Source: Pseudomonadota bacterium
Lineage (GTDB): Bacteria > Pseudomonadota > Alphaproteobacteria > Rhizobiales > Rhizobiaceae
Direction: 5' to 3'
NCBI GenBank assembly: GCA_023451735.1
Contig: JAEXYH010000082.1
Location: forward strand, 1-35,209
DNA length: 35,209 nucleotides
Part shown: one piece after another, positions 22,651 to 30,879 of the stretch
Numbering within the stretch: position 1 is the first letter of the stretch
How the letters are laid out: every line of letters begins with the position of its first letter
The notes under the pieces: model-generated
What the model was told of the DNA's origin: nothing
Databases searched by the model: none
The model's input: the letters and a program-made list of their open reading frames with translations, nothing else
Program-made: the position numbers and the translations under genes

Positions 22651-23016
22651 ATGTGCGGCTCTCCCGACTGCAATCACGAAAAACCAGCGCGGCCAAACCG
22701 GTCTCGCAACTGGCAAGGCCCGTTCCGCAAGACGCCGGGGCGGCTTTTCGGCATGGGCTTCATCCGTCTCTACCAACTCACGCTCTCCGGCTTTATCGGC
22801 AATTCCTGCCGCCATATCCCGCCCTGTTCCGAATACGGCTATGAAGCTTTTGCCCGGCATGGTTTCTGGTCCGGTTTCTGGCTGACGCTGTTTCGGGTTG
22901 GGCGTTGCGGGCCGGGCGGAACGTTGGGGCTTGATCCGGTCCCGGAGGAGCTGGAAACTGGATATCGGCAGTGGATGCCGTGGCGGCTCTGGCGTGCCGG
23001 ACGAAAGGCCCGCTAA
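22651..23016 (+). CDS. yidD: Membrane protein insertion efficiency factor YidD
   Basis: The 121-residue protein helps the YidC/Sec machinery insert inner-membrane proteins. The YidD core is unmistakable: IRLYQLTLSGFIGNSCRHIPPCSEYGYEAFARHG, then LTLFRVGRCGPGGTLGLDPVPEEL, with three conserved cysteines (CRHIPPC and RC). The first 36 residues (MCGSPDCNHEKPARPN and on) are an extension with two more cysteines and a His. Such extensions are seen in rhizobial YidD proteins. I use the ATG at 22651 because the frame upstream runs through a palindromic repeat. Its ribosome binding site is poor. In most bacteria yidD sits near rpmH and rnpA; here it lies between the scaffold gene and thrS. Confidence 0.93.
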   Translation: MCGSPDCNHEKPARPNRSRNWQGPFRKTPGRLFGMGFIRLYQLTLSGFIGNSCRHIPPCSEYGYEAFARHGFWSGFWLTLFRVGRCGPGGTLGLDPVPEELETGYRQWMPWRLWRAGRKAR

Positions 23017-23136
23017 CCTTTACTCCGCAGCGATTTTTGACTATCACGCACGCGTTCGATGCCGCACTGGCCAAAGCCGTTGCGGTCCTTTTTTGACCAC
23101 CCGCATTCGTTGGCGGGACTGGACAGGAGAATTCAG

Positions 23137-25155
23137 ATGTCCGTTTCCCTTACATTTCCCGATGGCTCCGTCCGCGCGTTCGACGCCGGGACGACCGGCT
23201 TTGCCGTTGCCGAATCCATTTCCAAGTCGCTGGCCAAGAAGGCCGTGGCAATCGCGCTCGACGGCGAGCTGCGCGATCTCTCGGATCCCGTCACTGACGG
23301 AAAGATCGAGATCGTCGCCCGCACCGATCCGCGTGCGCTCGAACTGATCCGTCACGATGCAGCCCACGTCATGGCCGAGGCCGTGCAGGATCTGTGGCCC
23401 GGTACCCAGGTGACGATTGGCCCGGTCATCGAAAACGGTTTCTATTACGACTTCAAGCGCGTCCATCCGGACAGCCGCGAAGACTGGCCCTTCACGCCCG
23501 AAGATCTGCCGAAGATCGAAAAGAAGATGAAGGAGATCATCCAGAAGAACGCCGCCTTCACCAAGGAAATCTGGTCGCGCGAAAAGGCCAAGGACGTGTT
23601 TGCCGACAAAGGCGAGGCCTACAAGGTCGAGCTGGTCGACATGATCCCGGAAGGCCAGGAGCTGAAGATCTACAATCAGGGTGGATGGTTCGACCTCTGC
23701 CGCGGCCCACATATGGCCTCGACGGGCCAGATCGGCACGGCCTTCAAGTTAATGAAGGTTGCCGGCGCCTATTGGCGTGGTGATTCCACCAAGCCGATGC
23801 TGACGCGCATCTACGGCACGGCCTGGGCGACGCAGGAAGAGCTCGACCAGTATCTTCACGTTCTCGCCGAAGCCGAAAAGCGCGATCACCGCAAGCTTGG
23901 CCGCGAGATGGATCTCTTCCATTTCCAGGAAGAAGGTCCGGGCGTGGTGTTCTGGCACGGCAAGGGCTGGCGGATGTTCCAGACGTTGACGGCCTATATG
24001 CGCCGTCGTCTCGCCGGCACCTATGAAGAGGTCAACGCACCGCAGGTGCTGGATGCCTCGCTGTGGGAGACTTCCGGTCACTGGGGCTGGTACCAGGAAA
24101 ACATGTTCGCGGTAAAATCCGCCTACGCCTTCACCCATCCGAAGGACGAGGAAGCGGATAACCGCGTCTTCGCGCTGAAGCCGATGAACTGCCCGGGTCA
24201 CGTGCAGATCTTCAAGCATGGCTTGAAGTCTTACCGGGAACTACCGATCCGTCTTGCGGAATTCGGTCTCGTGCATCGCTACGAAGCTTCGGGCGCGTTG
24301 CACGGCCTGATGCGCGTGCGCGGCTTCACTCAGGACGATGCTCACGTGTTCTGCACCGACGAGCAGCTGGCGGCGGAATGCCTGCGGATCAACGAGCTGA
24401 TCCTGTCGGTTTATGAGGATTTCGGCTTCGAGGAAGTCGTGGTCAAGCTGTCCACGCGTCCGGAAAAGCGCGTCGGCACTGACGATCTGTGGGATCGCGC
24501 AGAAAGCGTGATGACCGATGTTCTGAAGACGATCGAGGAACAGTCGGGCGGCCGAATCAAGACCGGCATCCTGCCGGGCGAGGGCGCTTTCTACGGTCCG
24601 AAGTTCGAATATACGCTGAAGGACGCGATCGGCCGTGAATGGCAGTGCGGCACGACGCAGGTCGACTTCAACCTGCCGGAACGGTTCGGCGCCTTCTATA
24701 TCGACCAGAACTCGGAAAAGACGCAGCCGGTGATGATCCACCGCGCCATCTGCGGCTCGATGGAACGTTTCCTCGGCATCCTGATCGAAAACTTCGCCGG
24801 TCACATGCCTTTGTGGTTCGCGCCGACGCAGGTCGTGGTCGCGACGATCACGTCGGACGCGGACGATTATGGTCGCGAGGTTGCCGAGCAGCTGCGCGAG
24901 GCAGGTCTGCAGGTGGAGACCGACTTCCGCAACGAGAAGATCAACTACAAGGTCCGCGAGCACTCGGTTGCCAAGGTCCCGGTGATCATCGTCTGCGGTC
25001 GCCAGGAAGCCGAACAGCGTTCGGTCAATATCCGTCGCCTCGGTTCGCAGGCACAGACCGCGATGTCGCTCGACGAGGCGCTTGCCTCGCTGGTCGATGA
25101 AGCAACGCCGCCGGACGTCAAGCGCCGCAAGGCCGGCAAGGCCAAGGCTGCCTGA
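23137..25155 (+). CDS. thrS: Threonine--tRNA ligase ThrS
   Basis: The 672-residue enzyme charges tRNA-Thr. In order it has the TGS domain (about residues 1-65), the editing (SAD) domain with its HDAAHVMAEAV motif, the class II catalytic core, and the anticodon-binding domain (APTQVVVATITSDADDY onward). Zinc and active-site motifs are intact: MNCPGHVQIFKHG, LVHRYEASGALHGLMRVRGFTQDDAH, and MIHRAICGSMERFLGILIEN. I start at the ATG at 23137 because AGGAGA lies six bases upstream; an ATG at 23059 would add 26 residues that do not look like a TGS domain. A strong hairpin follows the stop. Confidence 0.97.
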   Translation: MSVSLTFPDGSVRAFDAGTTGFAVAESISKSLAKKAVAIALDGELRDLSDPVTDGKIEIVARTDPRALELIRHDAAHVMAEAVQDLWPGTQVTIGPVIENGFYYDFKRVHPDSREDWPFTPEDLPKIEKKMKEIIQKNAAFTKEIWSREKAKDVFADKGEAYKVELVDMIPEGQELKIYNQGGWFDLCRGPHMASTGQIGTAFKLMKVAGAYWRGDSTKPMLTRIYGTAWATQEELDQYLHVLAEAEKRDHRKLGREMDLFHFQEEGPGVVFWHGKGWRMFQTLTAYMRRRLAGTYEEVNAPQVLDASLWETSGHWGWYQENMFAVKSAYAFTHPKDEEADNRVFALKPMNCPGHVQIFKHGLKSYRELPIRLAEFGLVHRYEASGALHGLMRVRGFTQDDAHVFCTDEQLAAECLRINELILSVYEDFGFEEVVVKLSTRPEKRVGTDDLWDRAESVMTDVLKTIEEQSGGRIKTGILPGEGAFYGPKFEYTLKDAIGREWQCGTTQVDFNLPERFGAFYIDQNSEKTQPVMIHRAICGSMERFLGILIENFAGHMPLWFAPTQVVVATITSDADDYGREVAEQLREAGLQVETDFRNEKINYKVREHSVAKVPVIIVCGRQEAEQRSVNIRRLGSQAQTAMSLDEALASLVDEATPPDVKRRKAGKAKAA

Positions 25156-25168
25156 TCTTTGGACGCTC

Positions 25169-25197
25169 GACAGCGCCCGTCATGCACGGGCGCTGTC
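25169..25197 (+). terminator. Strong hairpin after thrS
   Basis: A perfect 12-base stem (GACAGCGCCCGT / ACGGGCGCTGTC) with a five-base loop begins 14 bases after the thrS stop. The T run that should follow is missing (AGAATATTG), so it is either a weak intrinsic terminator or a transcript-end stabiliser. Confidence 0.6.
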
Positions 25198-25239
25198 AGA
25201 ATATTGTCATCGAGCTGAAATATTATAAGCTTGTGATGA

Positions 25240-26151
25240 ATGGGCGGGGCTTCCGCGGAGAGTGATTTGCGCTTCAAGGAACTTTCCTACGCCAATGCGC
25301 GTGACCCCAAGCTGAAACGCTGGTTCATCCGTTCGATCGAAGGTCTTTCCGGCCGTGACCGCTACGCCCGCCTTTATGACATCTGGCGGAAGGACATTGT
25401 CGGCAAAACCGATCACGTGTTCGGCAAGATGCTCGACCTCATCAATGTGGAACTCGACGTGCAGGGCAACTGGCTGCCCGAAGTGGACAACGAACGGCCG
25501 CTCGTTATCGTCGCCAATCATCCTTTCGGCATCGGAGACGGGATTGCAATTCTCGCCATGGCCGAACAACTCGGCCGGCCGTTCCGGGTTCTGATCAATG
25601 ACGAGCTTTTAAAGGTGCCGGAAATTGCGCCTTATTCGCTTCCTGTCTCCTTCGAGGAAACCAAGGAAGCACTGGCGATCAACATGCAGACCCGGCACGA
25701 GGCGCTGAAGCTTCTGAAAGAAGGCGTGACGATTGTCATTTTTCCGGCAGGTGGCGTCGCGACCGCGAAGAACGGTTTTGGTGTGGCGCAAGACCTGCCT
25801 TGGAAGATTTTTGCGGCAAAGCTGGTTCAGTCGGCCAAGGCCGATGTCATTCCGATCTACTTCGAAGGCCAGAACGGACCGCTTTTCCACATCGCCAGCA
25901 AACTGTCCCTGACGCTCAGGCTGTCGCTGCTGATCCGCGAGTTCAAGCGGCTTTCGGGCAGCGCGATTCGGGCGCGGGTCGGGGTGATGATGACCTGGGA
26001 AGAGCTTTCGGGCATCAAGGAGCGCAAGGATCTTCTGTCGATCCTGTATCATGCCGTATTTTCGATGCGCCCGGTCAAGCGTTCGCGTCTCGCCAAATTC
26101 CAGCGGAGGCGTCCGGCCGCACAAGAGGCTGTCGGCAAAGAAGCTGCCTGA
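25240..26151 (+). CDS. Lysophospholipid acyltransferase family protein (PlsC-like)
   Basis: The 303-residue protein carries the glycerolipid acyltransferase fold. Motif I appears as NHPFGIGD (residues 92-99), a variant of HX4D with the catalytic His and Asp in place. Motif III is IFPAGGVATA and motif IV includes DVIPIYFEGQNG. The family acylates glycerolipids or related lysolipids such as lyso-ornithine lipids at the inner membrane. The precise substrate cannot be told. The first 70 residues are a helical extension. The ATG at 25240 has no clear ribosome binding site; a TTG at 25267 with GGAGAG upstream is an alternative that removes nine residues. A basic, Arg- and Lys-rich tail ends the protein. 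Confidence 0.87.
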   Translation: MGGASAESDLRFKELSYANARDPKLKRWFIRSIEGLSGRDRYARLYDIWRKDIVGKTDHVFGKMLDLINVELDVQGNWLPEVDNERPLVIVANHPFGIGDGIAILAMAEQLGRPFRVLINDELLKVPEIAPYSLPVSFEETKEALAINMQTRHEALKLLKEGVTIVIFPAGGVATAKNGFGVAQDLPWKIFAAKLVQSAKADVIPIYFEGQNGPLFHIASKLSLTLRLSLLIREFKRLSGSAIRARVGVMMTWEELSGIKERKDLLSILYHAVFSMRPVKRSRLAKFQRRRPAAQEAVGKEAA

Positions 26152-26154
26152 TTC

Positions 26155-26547
26155 CTAATCCAGATCGGTCTGTATCCACCGGGTCGAGTGGTGGACGTCT
26201 ATCGTCTGTAGTCGTCCGGGGCCAAGATTTTCGAAACGGTGGGGCACGCCGGCAGGGCCTAGAACGGCTTCTCCGGCTTCCGCTTCGATCACGGCATCAC
26301 CAACGAAAAAGCGTGCCCGGCCCTCGATGATGACGAAGGTTTCGTCATAGGGATGGACGTGCAGACCTGGGCCTTTTCCCGGCGTGTCATTACCATAGGC
26401 AAGAACGGTGACCGGTCCGTTGATCACCTCGCCGAACAGTGAACCGCGCCACGCGCCGTCTGCCTTCGGATCGAAAACCACGCCCTTGGCTGCGGGACGA
26501 CCATCAGGCCTGACGGTCTCGGGGTCGAAATCTCTGCGCGTCACCAT
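26155..26547 (-). CDS. Cupin domain protein
   Basis: The 130-residue protein is a single cupin barrel with a complete metal site: His63, His65 and Glu69 in GLHVHPYDETFVIIEG, and His103 in GVPHRFENLG. The sequence fits the small one-domain cupins that bind one Fe, Mn, Ni or Zn ion and either catalyse oxygenase or isomerase steps or act as sensors. The reaction is unknown. It converges with the acyltransferase gene, with only three bases between the stops. The ATG at 26545-26547 has a GGAGGT ribosome binding site. Confidence 0.92.
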   Translation of the reverse strand: MVTRRDFDPETVRPDGRPAAKGVVFDPKADGAWRGSLFGEVINGPVTVLAYGNDTPGKGPGLHVHPYDETFVIIEGRARFFVGDAVIEAEAGEAVLGPAGVPHRFENLGPGRLQTIDVHHSTRWIQTDLD

Positions 26548-26722
26548 TCACCTCCATGAGATACTGTCGCTTTAGATCTGCCGCTCGAAAAAAAACGCAT
26601 GCGCGTGGTCGGCCAGTTTAGGCGCCGCATGTATATCATATAGTTTTGCAATATAAGCCGGCTCAAGCGGCGGAGAGTGCGCTTGTGTTGGCATATGCTC
26701 TGGCCGGCGGCGAGAGACAGTA

Positions 26723-27715
26723 TCAGTCCTGCGGCTCGACCGCGGCCGTTTCGCCGGAATTGCGCGGATTGCGCATCAGCACCTCGACATCGGCGTTGCG
26801 GCCGGCCTTGACGCTGAATTCGCGCTGGTAGGTCTTGTCCTTGTTGCGGGCGACAGCCAGATAATCCCCCTCCGACAGGACCATGGTCGAAAAGGCGCTG
26901 ACGCTTTCATTAACGACGTCGCCCGCTGCCGTCAGCACGGACCAGGCCGTATCTGCAATCGCTTCGCCGCCAGCTTGCGAGACCAGCTTGAGGGTGATCT
27001 GAGCCGCCTTGTGCTGCAGCACCGCCTGGGTCAGCTTGCCGGCCTCGACCTGGATATCGGCACGCACGACGGCGTTGATGTCGCCATAATCGGAAACGAT
27101 GTGATAGGTGCCGGCATTCAGGCGCACGATGGTGTTCGGCTTGACGTCCGACATGACCAGCGCGCGGTCGCCATTTTCGCGAACCTCCGAGGAATAAACG
27201 GAAAAGCTGAGCTGACTCGGGGGGATGCGCTGGTCAGTGCCGGCGACCGCATTCAAGACGAAACCGCCCGCATCGAGCACGAGTGTCTGTTCGGAGACAT
27301 TGCCTTCGGCCGGAACCGTAACCTTCTTTGTGATGCCGGCTCGGCCGAAGGCGACGTTGACGAAATAGTCGCCAGGCGCCAGCTGGAAATCGGCGGAGCC
27401 CCCATCCGAGCTTGCCACCAGCGGTAACTTCCCATCTTCACCGGCGATCGGGCTGAACACCCGCCAGGCCAGACCATCCTGCATCACTTCGCCGTTATTC
27501 GTCAGCTTGGCGCTGAAACGTACGTCCTTGGCAACGGCGCTCTGGGGCAGGATCGAGGATGGCGAAAAAGCGTTGAGCTTCGGCATCTTGGCGGAACTGT
27601 CGAGCTGCCGGAAGGTCTTGAACGCATCGCTTTCCTGGGCAAGACTCGCTCCTGCCGCGAGAAGCAGGAATGCTTCTGCAAAGATTACAAGGCGAGCAAG
27701 GGAGGTGCCTGACAT
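26723..27715 (-). CDS. Exported protein with three internal beta-sandwich-like repeats
   Basis: The 330-residue protein starts with a signal peptide ending GASLAQES (about residue 26). I do not recognise a named family. The mature part contains three related modules that share a pattern of hydrophobic residue, Leu, one or two residues, G(D/T)Y, then a strand, then V.A(G/E)G. They are FQLAPGDYFVNVAFG, VRLNAGTYHIVSDYG and MVLSEGDYLAVARNK, each followed by a strand such as TKKVTVPAEG, RADIQVEAG or QREFSVKAG. These look like carboxypeptidase-regulatory or Ig-like folds of the kind used in adhesion or envelope assembly. No membrane anchor follows the signal, so it is probably periplasmic or surface-bound. 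It stands alone on the minus strand. Confidence 0.8.
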   Translation of the reverse strand: MSGTSLARLVIFAEAFLLLAAGASLAQESDAFKTFRQLDSSAKMPKLNAFSPSSILPQSAVAKDVRFSAKLTNNGEVMQDGLAWRVFSPIAGEDGKLPLVASSDGGSADFQLAPGDYFVNVAFGRAGITKKVTVPAEGNVSEQTLVLDAGGFVLNAVAGTDQRIPPSQLSFSVYSSEVRENGDRALVMSDVKPNTIVRLNAGTYHIVSDYGDINAVVRADIQVEAGKLTQAVLQHKAAQITLKLVSQAGGEAIADTAWSVLTAAGDVVNESVSAFSTMVLSEGDYLAVARNKDKTYQREFSVKAGRNADVEVLMRNPRNSGETAAVEPQD

Positions 27716-27854
27716 TCGATGACCGGTTGACTCTTGTTTTGTGACTGGCCACTTGAAGACTATGGGAAAGGCAAATTCAAGGCCTCATTCTACCACACCC
27801 CACGGAATAGATTACCACAGCCCCGGGCGTACCCACCAAATGGAAGTTTCCGAC

Positions 27855-28427
27855 ATGACCAATGACGTAAAGCTGATCGACTACCTGCGTGAACGCCACT
27901 CGACGCCGGTTGCACAGATCAAGGGGCCGGCTCCGGATGCGGCGGAACTGAATGATATTCTCACGTCAGCCGTGCGCGTGCCTGACCATGGAAAGATCGC
28001 GCCCTGGCGGCTTGTCGTCTATCGCGGTGATGCCTGCGTCTCGCTTGGCGAGACCTTTCTTGAAATCGCATCGCAACAGAACGGTGAAATGACCGATGCA
28101 GCGAAAGAGGCCGAGCGCGTGCGTTTTTCCCGTGCGCCGCTGGTTGTCGGTGTGATCAGCACGGCAGCGCCGCATGTCAAAATTCCGGAATGGGAGCAGG
28201 TCCTGTCGGCGGGCGCCGTGTGCCTCAACATGCTGATGGCCTGCGAAGCACGCGGCTATGTCGCCAACTGGCGCACCGAATGGATCGCCTATGACGAGAA
28301 AGCTCTCAAGGCGCTCGGTGTCAGGGAAGGCGAGAAGGTCGCCGGCTTCATCCATATCGGTTCCAGCGATTTTCCGACGCCGGACCGGCCACGCCCGCAG
28401 CTTGCCGACATCGTTACCTATGCCTGA
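27855..28427 (+). CDS. Nitroreductase family protein (YdjA-like)
   Basis: The 190-residue protein is a short nitroreductase of the YdjA type, which binds FMN and uses NAD(P)H. Typical segments are LIDYLRERHSTPVAQI at the start, VRVPDHGKIAPWRLVVYRGD with the FMN-contacting residues, and LMACEARGYVANWRTEW. The natural substrate is unknown; members reduce nitroaromatics, quinones or enones. I chose the ATG at 27855 because GGAAG lies eight bases upstream; ATG codons at 27840 and 27741 are less likely. The flavin reductase-like gene follows after 12 bases, so the pair should be one operon of flavin-dependent enzymes. Confidence 0.9.
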   Translation: MTNDVKLIDYLRERHSTPVAQIKGPAPDAAELNDILTSAVRVPDHGKIAPWRLVVYRGDACVSLGETFLEIASQQNGEMTDAAKEAERVRFSRAPLVVGVISTAAPHVKIPEWEQVLSAGAVCLNMLMACEARGYVANWRTEWIAYDEKALKALGVREGEKVAGFIHIGSSDFPTPDRPRPQLADIVTYA

Positions 28428-28439
28428 GGCGGCGCATTG

Positions 28440-29045
28440 ATGTTTTATCGCACGGATACCAATGATCACGGCATGGCTCACGATCCCTTCAAGGCGATCG
28501 TCGCGCCACGGCCGATCGGCTGGATCGGCACGAAGGGCAGGGACGGGTCGTTCAACCTCTCTCCCTATTCCTTTTTCAACATCGTGTCGGACACGCCGAA
28601 ACTGGTAATGTTCTCGTCTTCCGGGCGAAAGCACAGTTTGAGAAATGCCGAGGAGACGGGCGTGTTCACCGCGAGCCTGGCGAGCCGGCATCTCGCCGAT
28701 CACGTCAACGCGTCCTCGGCGCCGGTCGATTACGGCGTGAACGAGTTCGAACTTGCCGGCCTGACGGCCGCGATGGGGCAGGTGGTCGATGCGCCTTACG
28801 TGACGGAAGCCTATACCGCGTTGGAATGCCGCCTGACCGAGATCATCCAGCCGAAGGGGCTTGATGGCGAGAAATCGGAGTCCTTCATGGTCTTCGGCGA
28901 AGTTGTCGGCATCCATATCAGCGAGGAGATTATTCGCGACGGGCGAATCGCCATGGATCTCGCACGGCCGATCGGCCGGATGGGATACATGGACTATGCC
29001 GACGGCGGTACGGACGTGTTCCAGCTTAAGCGTCCGGGCCGATAA
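28440..29045 (+). CDS. Flavin reductase family protein
   Basis: The 201-residue protein has the flavin reductase-like (split-barrel FMN-binding) fold. The conserved start is HDPFKAIVAPRPIGWIGTKGRDG followed by FNLSPYSFFNIVSDTPKLVMFS. Later LASRHLADHVNASSAPVDYGVNEF is also typical. Family members bind FMN and often deliver reduced flavin to monooxygenases or act as oxidoreductases. It starts 12 bases after the nitroreductase stop, at the ATG at 28440 (an overlapping TTG just upstream would add one residue). Operation with the nitroreductase is likely, but the reaction is unknown. Confidence 0.9.
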   Translation: MFYRTDTNDHGMAHDPFKAIVAPRPIGWIGTKGRDGSFNLSPYSFFNIVSDTPKLVMFSSSGRKHSLRNAEETGVFTASLASRHLADHVNASSAPVDYGVNEFELAGLTAAMGQVVDAPYVTEAYTALECRLTEIIQPKGLDGEKSESFMVFGEVVGIHISEEIIRDGRIAMDLARPIGRMGYMDYADGGTDVFQLKRPGR

Positions 29046-29062
29046 GACCGCCGCGGATGTCG

Positions 29063-29097
29063 GGTTAATAAACGTGGTGAACCAATATTAACCTTTT
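29063..29097 (+). terminator. Low-GC inverted repeat after the flavin reductase gene
   Basis: An eight-base inverted repeat GGTTAATA/TATTAACC spans a 15-base loop and is followed by TTTTC. It begins 17 bases after the stop. The stem is AT-rich, so it would be a weak terminator. Confidence 0.35.
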
Positions 29098-29156
29098 CAA
29101 ATTAGCGTTCGGTCAGTCGGGCCGTTGAGGAACCGGCCAGATTTCCGAGGCGCATT

Positions 29157-30284
29157 GTGATCGTACAGGCATTTCTACGTTGGGCTGAAACGGCTAGGAC
29201 CGGCGATCGGGCAAGAGCAGCGCGTGCGCTGGCAAGCGCATTTATCCAGTCGGACCTCGGGCCTGAGGAACATCGTGCCGCCCTGATGGCGATGACCTAC
29301 CTTCTGGACGATCCTTCCCCGAAGGTGCGGCTGGCGCTGGCCGAAACTCTGATCTCTTCGAAGGATGCGCCGCGTGCGATCATCATGTCGCTTGCGGAAG
29401 ACCAGCCGGAAATCGCCTGCACGGTAATCGCCTGTTCGCCTGTCCTGCGGGACGCCGATCTGGTGGAACTTGCCGGTAGAGGCGATTCGCTCACGCGCTC
29501 TCTCGTCGCGGCACGCCCTTGCCTTGGGTACAGCGCGGCGGCTGCGGTTGCCGAGGTGGGCGATGGGGCAGAGATCATCCTTCTTCTGGAAAACGAGACA
29601 GCGTCGATCAGTCGTATTTCGCTGCGCCGCATGGCAGAGCGTTTCGGTCATCTCGCGGATGTGCGGCAGCTGCTGCTCGAGCGCGGCAATCTTCCGGCCG
29701 ACGCGCGGCACATGCTGGTCGCGCATGTGGCCACGGCACTCGCCGATTCGGATCTCGTCACACGGACGATCGGCGCCAAACGGGTCGACATCGTTACACG
29801 AGAAGCCAGTGACGAGGCCGTCGTTGCCATTGCAGGATCGATTTCACAGGACGAGATTCCTGCGCTGGTTGAGCATCTGAAGACGAGCGGGCGGTTGACG
29901 CCGGCGCTTCTTATCCACGTGCTATGCAGCGGCAAGGTCGATTTCTTTGCGTCTGCGATGGTGTCGCTCGTTACCCTTGAAGAGCGTCGGGTTCGCGCCA
30001 TTCTCGCCACCGGCAGGATCCATGCTGTCCGGGCGCTGTTCGAAGCGGCGGGAATAGGGCGGGACATCGTTGCCGTCTTCGTCGAAGCGGTGTTTCTCTG
30101 GCGTCGCGCTGCGGCCGACGGCGGGCTCGATACCTGCTATCTCGCGCTTCTCGAGCATTTCGAAGCGTCGCGTGGAGACGGTGGCTCTATCGGGCAGTTG
30201 CTTGATATGGTCGATCTTTTGCATCGCGGCGAGATGCGCCGCAATGCGCGGTCCTACGCTGCGGACGTTTCGCTGGTCGCCTGA
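29157..30284 (+). CDS. DUF2336 domain-containing protein
   Basis: The 375-residue protein is an all-helical repeat protein of the DUF2336 family, common in Alphaproteobacteria. Helical pairs repeat through most of it, for example LLDDPSPKVRLALAETLISS, IIMSLAEDQPEIACTVIACSP and LRDADLVELAGRGDSLTRSLVAARP. This gives a HEAT-like solenoid in the first half. No signal peptide, membrane segment or catalytic motif is evident, so it is probably a scaffold or regulator. The start is a GTG at 29157 with GAGG six bases upstream. It is flanked by the nitroreductase operon upstream and a convergent small secreted protein gene. Confidence 0.85.
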   Translation: MIVQAFLRWAETARTGDRARAARALASAFIQSDLGPEEHRAALMAMTYLLDDPSPKVRLALAETLISSKDAPRAIIMSLAEDQPEIACTVIACSPVLRDADLVELAGRGDSLTRSLVAARPCLGYSAAAAVAEVGDGAEIILLLENETASISRISLRRMAERFGHLADVRQLLLERGNLPADARHMLVAHVATALADSDLVTRTIGAKRVDIVTREASDEAVVAIAGSISQDEIPALVEHLKTSGRLTPALLIHVLCSGKVDFFASAMVSLVTLEERRVRAILATGRIHAVRALFEAAGIGRDIVAVFVEAVFLWRRAAADGGLDTCYLALLEHFEASRGDGGSIGQLLDMVDLLHRGEMRRNARSYAADVSLVA

Positions 30285-30325
30285 GCGCCACGTGAACCCC
30301 ACGGGGCAATATCGCGCGATAGTCT

Positions 30326-30802
30326 TCAGCGATCGAATTTGCGGGCGACCCAGGAATAACCGCCCTCTACAAGGCGTACCGGTTTTGTCATCAGCGTTTT
30401 GACGCCTTCGGTCGTGGGCAGTACGTTCTTCACCCGCTGGATGGCGCGTCCTGCCAGCGTCTCTGCCTCTTCCGCGGTCACTTCGGCGACCTGAGCAGTT
30501 TCCACGTTCGCGTTTGCCGAGGCGGCGTCAGGGCCGGTTTCGGCCGTTTGCTGTGCCGGAGCGGACGAAGGGCGTGTGACGGGGACCGGTCCGACATTCG
30601 GCACGCCTGCAACTTCCGGATCCTGGCAGACGGAGATCAGGACCGGATAGGGCTGGTTTGCATAGGTCGGCAGATGGTCTTCCGAGACGGCATCGCACAT
30701 GGCGACCGTTGGCCAGCGCTGCTCTGCCGTTGCGATGTAATGGCAGTCGGTCCCGCTGTCGTTACAGCCGAGGATGGTCATGACAACAAGGGCAGCGTTC
30801 AT
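30326..30802 (-). CDS. Small hypothetical protein with signal-like N-terminus
   Basis: The 158-residue protein is not recognised by name, although proteins of this kind (MNAALVVMTILGCNDSGTDCHYI...) occur in rhizobia. Its first part has paired cysteines (ILGCNDSGTDCHY, AMCDAV, SVCQDP), suggesting disulphides in the periplasm. A Pro-, Ala- and Thr-rich linker (about residues 75-110) leads to a helical tail (EAETLAGRAIQRVKNVL). The hydrophobic start MNAALVVMTILGC is short and may be an export or lipobox-like signal. I use the ATG at 30800-30802, with GGAG six bases upstream; an ATG at 30814 would add four residues. It converges with the DUF2336 gene. Confidence 0.72.
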   Translation of the reverse strand: MNAALVVMTILGCNDSGTDCHYIATAEQRWPTVAMCDAVSEDHLPTYANQPYPVLISVCQDPEVAGVPNVGPVPVTRPSSAPAQQTAETGPDAASANANVETAQVAEVTAEEAETLAGRAIQRVKNVLPTTEGVKTLMTKPVRLVEGGYSWVARKFDR

Positions 30803-30879
30803 TGCGATCTCCAACAGGTTCGACTGACCTTATGGCGACGATCATGGCTCGATGAAGGCTGGCTTGTGCCGATGCGACG

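Noticed and set aside
24241..24963. 240-residue minus-strand frame within thrS
   Set aside because: It is a shadow of the threonyl-tRNA synthetase catalytic core.
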